Source: Eubacterium sp. (lineage in GTDB: Bacteria > Bacillota > Clostridia > Lachnospirales > Lachnospiraceae). Taken from it: 8,974 nucleotides of DNA. Of this stretch, positions 1-5,530 are shown one piece after another. The notes under the pieces were generated by a model that made no database searches, was not told where the DNA came from, and saw only the letters and a list, made by a program, of their open reading frames with translations. The position numbers and the translations under genes are program-made. Position 1 is the first letter of the stretch; the number at the start of each line of letters is the position of its first letter. Location of the stretch: NCBI GenBank assembly GCA_024681495.1, contig JAILAS010000128.1, positions 1 through 8,974 of the forward strand. Reading direction: 5' to 3'.

Positions 1-346
1 TTACGACCAGCTGCGCAATGCGCTCGAACGCCTCGATGGTCTTATCCTCGTCGGAGTCGTTGTGGAGGGCGACGATAATCTCACCCCTGTAGTCAGAATC
101 GACCACTCCCACGCAATTGGCGGGGCGCAGCGACCTCTTGGACGCCAATCCGCTCCTCGCGAAAATCGCTCCGAAGTAACCGCCGGGGATGGCCGCGGCC
201 AGCCCGGTCCCCACCATCACGGTCTGATGGGCGCCAATCACTATCTCCTCATCGGAGGCCGAATACAGGTCGTAGCCCGCTGCCTCCGCAGATCCCCTGG
301 AGGGGAGCTTCGCCTTGTCGTTAAGTCTCTTTATCTCTACCTTCAT
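1..346 (-). CDS. dut: Deoxyuridine 5'-triphosphate nucleotidohydrolase (dUTPase), C-terminus cut by the window edge
   Basis: dUTPase hydrolyses dUTP to dUMP and pyrophosphate. This keeps uracil out of DNA and supplies dUMP for thymidylate synthesis in the cytoplasm. The 115 visible residues carry four of the five family motifs in order: AGYDLYSA (23-30), ARSGLASK (63-70), GVVDSDYRGEI (80-90) and RIAQLVV (109-115). By analogy with trimeric dUTPases, D83 is the general base and Y86 lies in the uracil pocket. About 30 residues, including the glycine-rich fifth motif that closes over the active site, should lie beyond base 1, as the family is usually about 145 residues long. The ATG at 344-346 follows an AAGGAG site at 354-359, and gpsA ends 15 bases upstream. 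The gene is the last visible member of the hisH-dut operon. It shares that operon with ung, the other uracil-defence gene. Identification is firm; the missing end is simply outside the window. Confidence 0.95.
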   Translation of the reverse strand, partial: MKVEIKRLNDKAKLPSRGSAEAAGYDLYSASDEEIVIGAHQTVMVGTGLAAAIPGGYFGAIFARSGLASKRSLRPANCVGVVDSDYRGEIIVALHNDSDEDKTIEAFERIAQLVV

Positions 347-361
347 GGATATCTCCTTTAT

Positions 362-1378
362 CTACTCCTTCTCCCACTCGAGATGCGTGTGCTCGGACTT
401 CCTGTCCCTCTGCATGAGGTCGTAAACCCCCTCTTTCACGTCCTTGCCGCTGAAGAGCACCTCGTTCACCTCGTCGATGATGGGGAGCTGAACGTCGTAC
501 TTGCGGCCCAGGGCTCCTGCTGCCTTCGCGCTGTGCACGCCCTCGACGACCATCTTGACTTCCTTCATGGCCTCGTCCGGGGTGCGCCCCTGACCTATGA
601 GTATGCCGGCCCTCCGGTTTCGGCTGTGCATACTGGCGCAGGTAACGATGAGGTCTCCCATTCCGCTCAGGCCCTCGATGGTCTCCCTGCGGGCCCCCAT
701 CTTCATGGCGAGGGCGCTCACCTCCTTGATACCCCTGGTTATGAGCGCGGCCTTGGTGTTGTCTCCGTATCCGAGTCCGTCGGCCATTCCGGCCGCCAAT
801 GCGATAACGTTCTTAAGCGATCCGCCAAGCCCCACGCCGAGCACGTCCGGGCTGGTGTACACGCGGAAGAAGTCGTTCATGAAAACGCTCTGCACGTACT
901 CCGCATCCCTCCTGGACGACGACGCCGAAACGACGGTGGTCGGGAGCTTCCTGCTGACCTCCTCAGCGTGGGAGGGGCCCGAAAGCACGGCGGTCCTGGC
1001 GCCGGGAATCTCATCTTCCACCACGCCCGACATGGTAAGCAGGCTGTCTGCCTCGATGCCCTTGGCCACGTCGACCATTATCATATCCTGCGTGGCGTAG
1101 GGAGCTATCTTCTTAGCCGTCTCCCTGACCGCCGACGACGGAACCGCGATGACCACCACATTGGCCCCCCGGAGGGCCTCGGCGATATCGCCCGTAAATA
1201 CAATGGATTCGCTCAGCTTCACTCCGGGAAGCTTGTCCTTCAACTCGTGTTCTTCGTTAAGCCTCCGGGCCTCTTCGGGGTTATGCGACCATATCCTCAC
1301 CCTGTGACCATTGGAATCCGCCACGATTCCGAGGGCCACGCCCCAGCTGCCCGCGCCTAAAACAGTTACTTCAGCCAT
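362..1378 (-). CDS. gpsA: Glycerol-3-phosphate dehydrogenase [NAD(P)+]
   Basis: GpsA reduces dihydroxyacetone phosphate to sn-glycerol 3-phosphate with NAD(P)H in the cytoplasm, giving the backbone for phospholipids. The 338 residues match the usual family length. The N-terminal Rossmann fold shows GAGSWG at 8-13, AVPSSAVRE at 78-86 and the conserved AKGIE around K106. GPSHAEEV follows at 134-141. The helical C-terminal domain carries GGSLKNVIALAAG (185-197), in which K189 is the expected catalytic lysine. It also has DNTKAALITRG (206-216) and GMGDLIVTC (239-247), then SRNRR at 252-256, typical of the substrate-binding loop. The ATG lies 2 bases after the plsY stop, and its AGGAG site (1383-1387) overlaps that stop, so translation is probably coupled. 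Its neighbour PlsY uses the product directly. Confidence 0.97.
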   Translation of the reverse strand: MAEVTVLGAGSWGVALGIVADSNGHRVRIWSHNPEEARRLNEEHELKDKLPGVKLSESIVFTGDIAEALRGANVVVIAVPSSAVRETAKKIAPYATQDMIMVDVAKGIEADSLLTMSGVVEDEIPGARTAVLSGPSHAEEVSRKLPTTVVSASSSRRDAEYVQSVFMNDFFRVYTSPDVLGVGLGGSLKNVIALAAGMADGLGYGDNTKAALITRGIKEVSALAMKMGARRETIEGLSGMGDLIVTCASMHSRNRRAGILIGQGRTPDEAMKEVKMVVEGVHSAKAAGALGRKYDVQLPIIDEVNEVLFSGKDVKEGVYDLMQRDRKSEHTHLEWEKE

Positions 1379-1380
1379 GT

Positions 1381-2013
1381 CTACTCCTGTTTGCCCATGG
1401 TGAACTTATTCTCCTCACCATGTATAAGTCTCACAATATTCGATCTGTGGCGGATGATGTTCAATACGCCTATCACCGCCAGCAGGATAATGTACTCGTC
1501 GCTAAGGGAAACCAGCCCCATATTCTTTACTATCAGTCCCAGGATCGGCAGAGCCGCGGAAACCAGTATCGACGACAGCGACACATACCTGGTAATCAAA
1601 AGGGGAATCACGAAGATCAAAAACTCCGGGAGCAGCAGGAAACGACAGGCGCTCAGGAGCATTCCTCCCGTGCACGCCATGCCCTTGCCGCCCTTGCCCT
1701 TGAGGTAGAACGGATAGTCGTGTCCCAGGATTACTCCGAAGGACGTGTAGAGTTCCAAGAGTTTTATGTCAACCATCTTGTGGTTGCGATAGAGGAAATA
1801 CACGACAACCACCGCGACGACGCACTTGAGCACGTCACCGAGGAATACCACCGCGCCCGCCTTGAGGCCCATGGTACGAATGGTGTTTGTAGTTCCCGAA
1901 TTGCCGCTGCCGTGTGACCTGAGGTCAAAATCCTTGGATTTCGAATATAAATACCCCGTCTGGAACAATCCGAAAATGTATCCGATTACGAGGCATATAA
2001 ACCTATCGGCCAT
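1381..2013 (-). CDS. plsY: Acyl-phosphate:glycerol-3-phosphate acyltransferase, membrane protein
   Basis: PlsY transfers an acyl group from acyl phosphate (made by PlsX) to the sn-1 position of glycerol 3-phosphate, giving lysophosphatidate at the cytoplasmic membrane. The 210-residue protein is mostly hydrophobic, with segments near 3-22, 50-75, 88-104, 125-162 and 172-187. All three family motifs are visible. The first is SHGSGNSGTTN with R46 (33-46), the second is GHDYPFYLKGKGGKG (97-111), a phosphate-binding glycine-rich loop, and the third is HRSNIVRLIHGEE (189-201). The motif 1 form GSGNSGTTN, rather than GSGNIGATN, is one I associate with Clostridia (from memory). The gene begins 3 bases after the der stop, with a GGAAGGA-type site inside the end of der. 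The product acts right after GpsA, encoded next. No plsX is present here. Confidence 0.96.
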   Translation of the reverse strand: MADRFICLVIGYIFGLFQTGYLYSKSKDFDLRSHGSGNSGTTNTIRTMGLKAGAVVFLGDVLKCVVAVVVVYFLYRNHKMVDIKLLELYTSFGVILGHDYPFYLKGKGGKGMACTGGMLLSACRFLLLPEFLIFVIPLLITRYVSLSSILVSAALPILGLIVKNMGLVSLSDEYIILLAVIGVLNIIRHRSNIVRLIHGEENKFTMGKQE

Positions 2014-2016
2014 AGT

Positions 2017-3342
2017 TTACTTTTCCTTCCTTTCCCTCACCAGAATCCTTATCGGCGTTCCCTCGAAGCCGAAGGTTTCTCTTATGCGATTCTCCAGATA
2101 CCTGGAGTATGAAAAGTGCATTAGCTTCCTGTCATTTACAAACAACACGAAGGTGGGCGGCTTGACCGACACCTGCGTGGCGTAGAATATCTTCAGCCTC
2201 TTGCCCTTGTCCTGGGGCGGCTGCTGCATGGCAACGGCCTCGACGATAATCTCGTTGAGCACGCCGGTGGCAATTCGCATTGCGCAGTTCTGCGCCACCG
2301 CATCGATGGTGTCAAAAAGCTTCATGAGCCTTATTCCGGTCACTGCGGATATGAACATGATATGCGCGTATGACGCAAAAGAAAGCGTCTGGCGAATCTT
2401 CTCCGAGTAGCGATATACGGACTTGTCGTTCTTATCCTCGACGGCGTCCCACTTGTTCACCGCGACGATCATGCCCTTGCCCCTCTCGTGGGCAATTCCG
2501 GCAATCTTCGCGTCCTGCTCCGTGATCCCCTCCGTGGCGTCAATCACGAGGACCACCACGTCGGCCCTCTCCACGGCGCTGACCGCTCGCAGAATCATAT
2601 AGTGCTCGAGCTCCATCTTTATCTTATTCTTCCGACGGATGCCGGCGGTATCGATGAAGACGTATTCCCGGTCCTCGTGTGCGATGCGTGTGTCTATCGC
2701 ATCCCTCGTGGTACCGGCCACGTCAGAAACGATGACCCTGTTCTCGCCGCAGAGTCGGTTTATGATGGAGGACTTGCCCACGTTGGGCTTTCCGATCACG
2801 GCCACTCTGACCGTATCGTCGTCCTCTTCGCCGGAAAGGTCCTCCGGGAAGTGCTCCGCCACCTTCTCGAGCATGTCGCCTATACCCAGCTTGGACTGGG
2901 CGGAAATGGGCACGGGCTCGCCGATGCCGAGGTTGTAAAACTCGTACACGTCGGGCATGAATTTATCGAAATTATCGACCTTATTGACCACCAGGATGAC
3001 GGGCTTTCTGGATCGGCGAAGCATGTCCGCCACCTTCGAGTCCGCGTCGGTGAGTCCCTGACGCACGTCGGTAAGGAATATGATTACGTCGGCGGTGTCA
3101 ATGGCTATCATGGCCTGCTCCCTCATCTGGGAGAGGATTACGTCGCCCGAATCCGGCTCTATTCCGCCGGTGTCGATGAGAGTAAAGCTCCCGTCGAGCC
3201 ACTCGATATCCGCGTATATTCTGTCCCGGGTAACTCCGGGAGTATCTTCAACTATCGCTATCCTGCTGCCGGTCAGGGCGTTGAAAAGGGTGGATTTGCC
3301 CACGTTCGGTCTGCCGACCACAGCTACTATGGGTTTACTCAT
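2017..3342 (-). CDS. der: Ribosome biogenesis GTPase Der (EngA), double-GTPase
   Basis: Der is an essential GTPase with two tandem G domains that assists late assembly of the 50S ribosomal subunit. Of 441 residues, the first G domain shows GRPNVGKS (10-17), the switch region DTPGVTRDR (33-41), DTGG (57-60), NKVD (120-123) and a SA motif (147-148). An acidic linker (about 167-176) leads to the second G domain: GKPNVGKS (184-191), DVAGTTRD (207-214), DTAG (231-234), NKWD (296-299) and SA (332-333). The remainder, about 355-441, corresponds to the KH-like RNA-binding domain. All nucleotide-binding residues are intact and the length is normal. The start is set by a TAAGGAGG site at 3347-3354 that includes the ung stop codon, leaving a 9-base gap. 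The order der-plsY-gpsA is common in Clostridia. Confidence 0.98.
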   Translation of the reverse strand: MSKPIVAVVGRPNVGKSTLFNALTGSRIAIVEDTPGVTRDRIYADIEWLDGSFTLIDTGGIEPDSGDVILSQMREQAMIAIDTADVIIFLTDVRQGLTDADSKVADMLRRSRKPVILVVNKVDNFDKFMPDVYEFYNLGIGEPVPISAQSKLGIGDMLEKVAEHFPEDLSGEEDDDTVRVAVIGKPNVGKSSIINRLCGENRVIVSDVAGTTRDAIDTRIAHEDREYVFIDTAGIRRKNKIKMELEHYMILRAVSAVERADVVVLVIDATEGITEQDAKIAGIAHERGKGMIVAVNKWDAVEDKNDKSVYRYSEKIRQTLSFASYAHIMFISAVTGIRLMKLFDTIDAVAQNCAMRIATGVLNEIIVEAVAMQQPPQDKGKRLKIFYATQVSVKPPTFVLFVNDRKLMHFSYSRYLENRIRETFGFEGTPIRILVRERKEK

Positions 3343-3351
3343 CTTTCCTCC

Positions 3352-4020
3352 TTAATCTATCTGCCAGTCGATGGGGTCGAGCCCCTGACTCTCCAGGAAG
3401 GCGTTCGCCTTCGAAAAATGCCTGCATCCGAAAAATCCCCTGTAGGCCGAAAGCGGCGAGGGGTGCGGAGCCTCCAGCACCAGGTGACGGGGATTGTTAA
3501 GCATCCTCTTCTTCTCCCTGGCGGGTCTTCCCCAAAGCATGTATACGACCGGCTCTTCCTTGGCGTTCACAGCCTGAATCACGGCATCTGTAAACTCCTC
3601 CCAGCCGTGTCCCTTGTGGGAATTGGCGGCATGGGCCCTGACCGTGAGCACCGCATTCAGAAGGAGCACGCCCTGAGCCGCCCACTTCTTAAGGCAGCCG
3701 TGGTTCGGGATGGTGCATCCCAAGTCGGTGGAGAGCTCCTTATAGATGTTCTGAAGTGACGGCGGAACGTCCACGCCCTCGGGCACCGAGAACGAAAGTC
3801 CCTGCGCCTGTCCCGGCTCGTGATAGGGGTCCTGCCCCAGTATCACCACCTTCACCGAACTGAGCGGCGTGAAATGAAAGGCGTTGAATATATCATCCGC
3901 AGGGGGATACACCACCGTCTTCCTGTACTCGCCGTTCACGAACGAGAAGAGCTCCTTGTAATACGGTTTTTTAAACTCCGGCTCAATGGCCGGAAGCCAA
4001 TCGTTATCTATCTGTGCCAT
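3352..4020 (-). CDS. ung: Uracil-DNA glycosylase, family 1
   Basis: Ung removes uracil from DNA, both from cytosine deamination and from dUTP misincorporation, and so starts base-excision repair. The 222-residue length is typical. The water-activating loop GQDPYH is at 62-67, with D64 the catalytic aspartate and F77 expected to stack on uracil. LLLN at 119-122 supplies the uracil-specific asparagine N122. VYMLWG at 159-164 is conserved, and the minor-groove loop HPSPLSA at 186-192 contains the catalytic H186. The gene sits between hisF (4-base gap) and der. The sequence before the ATG (GTGAGAAAATAATAAA) has no good Shine-Dalgarno match, unlike its neighbours. Translation therefore probably depends on ribosomes finishing hisF, an inference that predicts lower output than der. 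No residue expected for activity is missing. Confidence 0.97.
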   Translation of the reverse strand: MAQIDNDWLPAIEPEFKKPYYKELFSFVNGEYRKTVVYPPADDIFNAFHFTPLSSVKVVILGQDPYHEPGQAQGLSFSVPEGVDVPPSLQNIYKELSTDLGCTIPNHGCLKKWAAQGVLLLNAVLTVRAHAANSHKGHGWEEFTDAVIQAVNAKEEPVVYMLWGRPAREKKRMLNNPRHLVLEAPHPSPLSAYRGFFGCRHFSKANAFLESQGLDPIDWQID

Positions 4021-4024
4021 TTTA

Positions 4025-4786
4025 TTATTTTCTCACACTTATACCCCGGCCCGCAAGGTATTCCTTGAGATCTCCAATCTCCAGCTCGCCGAAGTGGAAC
4101 AAAGAGGCCGCCAATGCGGCATCCGCAGCGCCTTCCTCGAACGCGTCGTAGAAGTGCTCCTTCGCGCCCGCGCCCCCGGATGCAATAACGGGAACCGAGA
4201 CAGCCTCGGCCACCCTGCGGTTAAGCTCGTTGTCGTACCCTGACTTGGTGCCGTCCTTGTCCATACTGGTGAGCAGGATTTCTCCGGCCCCCAGCCTGTC
4301 TGCCTCGATTGCCCACTCGAGCACATCGAGCCCGGTGTCAATGCGGCCGCCATGCTTGTATACGTTCCAACCGGAGCCGTCCGCGCGTCTCTTGGCGTCT
4401 ATAGCCAAAACCACGCATTGGCTGCCGAACTTGTCTGCCGCCCTGCCTATGAGGGAAGGGTCGTCTATGGCCGCGGAGTTGACCGAGATCTTATCCGCGC
4501 CCTCGCGAAGAATCTCCCTAAAGTCGTCCACGGTCCTGATTCCGCCGCCGACCGTGAAGGGAATGAAGACCTCCGAAGCCACGCGGGAGACCATGTCCAC
4601 TACGGTCCTTCGATTGTCCGACGATGCGGTAATGTCCAGAAAAACCAGCTCATCCGCGCCCGCCGCATCGTAGGCCGCTGCGGTGGTGACGGGATCGCCG
4701 GCATCTATTAGGTCGACGAAATTGACGCCCTTTACGACCCTGCCCTTATCTACATCCAGACAGGGGATTATCCTCTTTGTGTGCAT
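4025..4786 (-). CDS. hisF: Imidazole glycerol phosphate synthase, cyclase subunit HisF
   Basis: HisF is the (beta/alpha)8-barrel subunit that joins ammonia to PRFAR, giving imidazole glycerol phosphate and AICAR in histidine synthesis. With HisH it forms the cytoplasmic IGP synthase. The 253 residues match the family. The catalytic aspartates are D11 (in CLDVDKGRVVKG) and D130 (in LAIDAKR). Phosphate-binding loops are seen at GGGIR (80-84) and ASGGAG (202-207). Gate residues at the mouth of the ammonia channel are kept: R5, E46 and K99. The frame is open for 26 codons upstream, but the ATG at 4784-4786 gives the family N-terminus (MHTKRIIPCLDV). It follows GGAGG (4794-4798) by seven bases, so that start is chosen. 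The gap to the hisH stop is 2 bases. The usual partner hisA is not beside it. Confidence 0.97.
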   Translation of the reverse strand: MHTKRIIPCLDVDKGRVVKGVNFVDLIDAGDPVTTAAAYDAAGADELVFLDITASSDNRRTVVDMVSRVASEVFIPFTVGGGIRTVDDFREILREGADKISVNSAAIDDPSLIGRAADKFGSQCVVLAIDAKRRADGSGWNVYKHGGRIDTGLDVLEWAIEADRLGAGEILLTSMDKDGTKSGYDNELNRRVAEAVSVPVIASGGAGAKEHFYDAFEEGAADAALAASLFHFGELEIGDLKEYLAGRGISVRK

Positions 4787-4788
4787 GC

Positions 4789-5400
4789 CTAAACCTCCAG
4801 TCCGGCGAAAGCGCCTAAGATCCGGGCTCCCACCCGGCTGCTCTTCTCGGGATGGAACTGGCATCCGAACGTATTGCCGCTCTCCACCGAGGCGTGAATA
4901 TTTACGGAGTAATCGGTGACGGCCGTAACAATCGAGGGGTCGTCAGCCTCCAGATAATACGAGTGAACGAAGTAGACATAACTCTCCGGCTCGACGTCCT
5001 TAAAGAGCCTGCCTTCGTTGGGAAACTGCAGGGAATTCCAGCCGATGTGAGGAATCTTGAGCCCCTCCTTGTCGGGAATGCGCTTAATCTTTCCCTTCAG
5101 GATGCCCAGGCCCTCCACTCCGGGAGACTCCTCGCTCTCATCGAAGAGGAGCTGTAGCCCCAGGCAGATTCCAAGCAGGGGAATCCCTCTCTCGTGAACC
5201 TCCCTGAGCACGGGAACCAGTCCATAGGAATTAAGCTTCTCCATGGCGTCGCCGAACGCTCCCACTCCGGGCAGAATGACCTTGTCCGCGCCGAGTATCT
5301 CTTCGGGATCGCGGCTTACGCAGTTTTCGTATCCGAGTTTATCCAACGCCTTGGAAACGCTCTTCAGGTTTCCGGCGTCGTAGTCAATCACACAAATCAT
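4789..5400 (-). CDS. hisH: Imidazole glycerol phosphate synthase, glutamine amidotransferase subunit HisH
   Basis: HisH hydrolyses glutamine and passes ammonia through a channel to HisF. It is a class I (triad) glutamine amidotransferase of 203 residues, the normal size. Visible landmarks are the start MICVIDYDAGN, the oxyanion-region segment PGVGAFGDAM (44-53), and the nucleophile elbow GICLG with C79 (77-81). IPHIGWN (116-122) and the other two triad members, H183 and E185 in CQFHPEKS, follow. The open frame extends 16 codons further upstream, but those residues are unlike the family. The ATG at 5398-5400 has GAGGAAG (5403-5409) at good spacing, so the shorter start is preferred. The gene is the first of the tightly spaced run down to dut. 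A possible promoter and a hairpin lie upstream. Confidence 0.97.
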   Translation of the reverse strand: MICVIDYDAGNLKSVSKALDKLGYENCVSRDPEEILGADKVILPGVGAFGDAMEKLNSYGLVPVLREVHERGIPLLGICLGLQLLFDESEESPGVEGLGILKGKIKRIPDKEGLKIPHIGWNSLQFPNEGRLFKDVEPESYVYFVHSYYLEADDPSIVTAVTDYSVNIHASVESGNTFGCQFHPEKSSRVGARILGAFAGLEV

Positions 5401-5402
5401 AT

Positions 5403-5409
5403 CTTCCTC
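5403..5409 (-). promoter_or_regulatory. hisH: Ribosome-binding site deciding the hisH start
   Basis: GAGGAAG on the minus strand, with AT following before the ATG at 5398-5400. The alternative upstream ATG at 5446-5448 has no such site, follows directly on the hairpin, and would add 16 residues absent from the family. Confidence 0.8.
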
Positions 5410-5454
5410 ACAAAGCGGCCCGCGCGGACGAAGACCACTTCCTCGCATAATGAA

Positions 5455-5482
5455 CGGGGGCGTTTACTTTAAAACACCCCCG
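5455..5482 (-). terminator. GC-rich hairpin between the 530-residue protein gene and hisH; weak terminator or leader structure
   Basis: The arms 5455-5465 and 5472-5482 form an 11-pair stem with a 6-base loop. In minus-strand RNA all pairs hold, with one G-U. On the plus strand the same position is an A-C mismatch, so the structure suits transcription of the genes found here. The stem has six consecutive GC pairs at its base. The downstream bases (TTCATTATG) do not form a proper U-tract, so efficient intrinsic termination is uncertain. The hairpin is 22 bases past the stop of the upstream gene and about 55 before hisH. It could end the upstream message, protect its 3' end, or sit in the 5' leader of the hisH operon. 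Confidence 0.55.
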
Positions 5483-5501
5483 CTACCCTTAATCTGTTGT
5501 T

Positions 5502-5530
5502 ATATTACGATATCAACTCATAAATTGCAA
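5502..5530 (-). promoter_or_regulatory. Possible sigma-A-type promoter for the hisH-dut operon
   Basis: On the minus strand, TTGCAA (5525-5530) is separated by 17 bases from TAATAT (5502-5507). Each box matches 4 of 6 consensus positions. It overlaps the last codons and stop of the upstream gene and would start RNA near 5495, giving a roughly 95-base leader that contains the hairpin at 5455-5482. The match is weak and the call is tentative; transcription from upstream is the alternative. Confidence 0.3.

Noticed and set aside
62..1360. A 432-residue open frame on the plus strand opposite dut and gpsA
   Set aside because: It is the antisense shadow of two clearly identified genes. The translation is rich in His, Arg and Gly, has no family motif and no ribosome site, and arises from the codon bias of the GC-rich minus-strand genes.
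2488..3759. A 423-residue open frame on the plus strand opposite der and ung
   Set aside because: It runs antisense across two genes with all catalytic motifs intact and shows no recognisable domain or start site, so it is treated as a shadow.
4787..4864. N-terminal 26-residue extension of hisF
   Set aside because: It overlaps the end of hisH, is unlike any HisF N-terminus, and the internal ATG has a proper GGAGG site.
5455..5500. T-box-like reading of AAGGGTAGCGGGG ahead of hisH
   Set aside because: The leader is far too short for a T-box, and the conserved AGGGTGGNACCGCG element and the specifier stem are absent.
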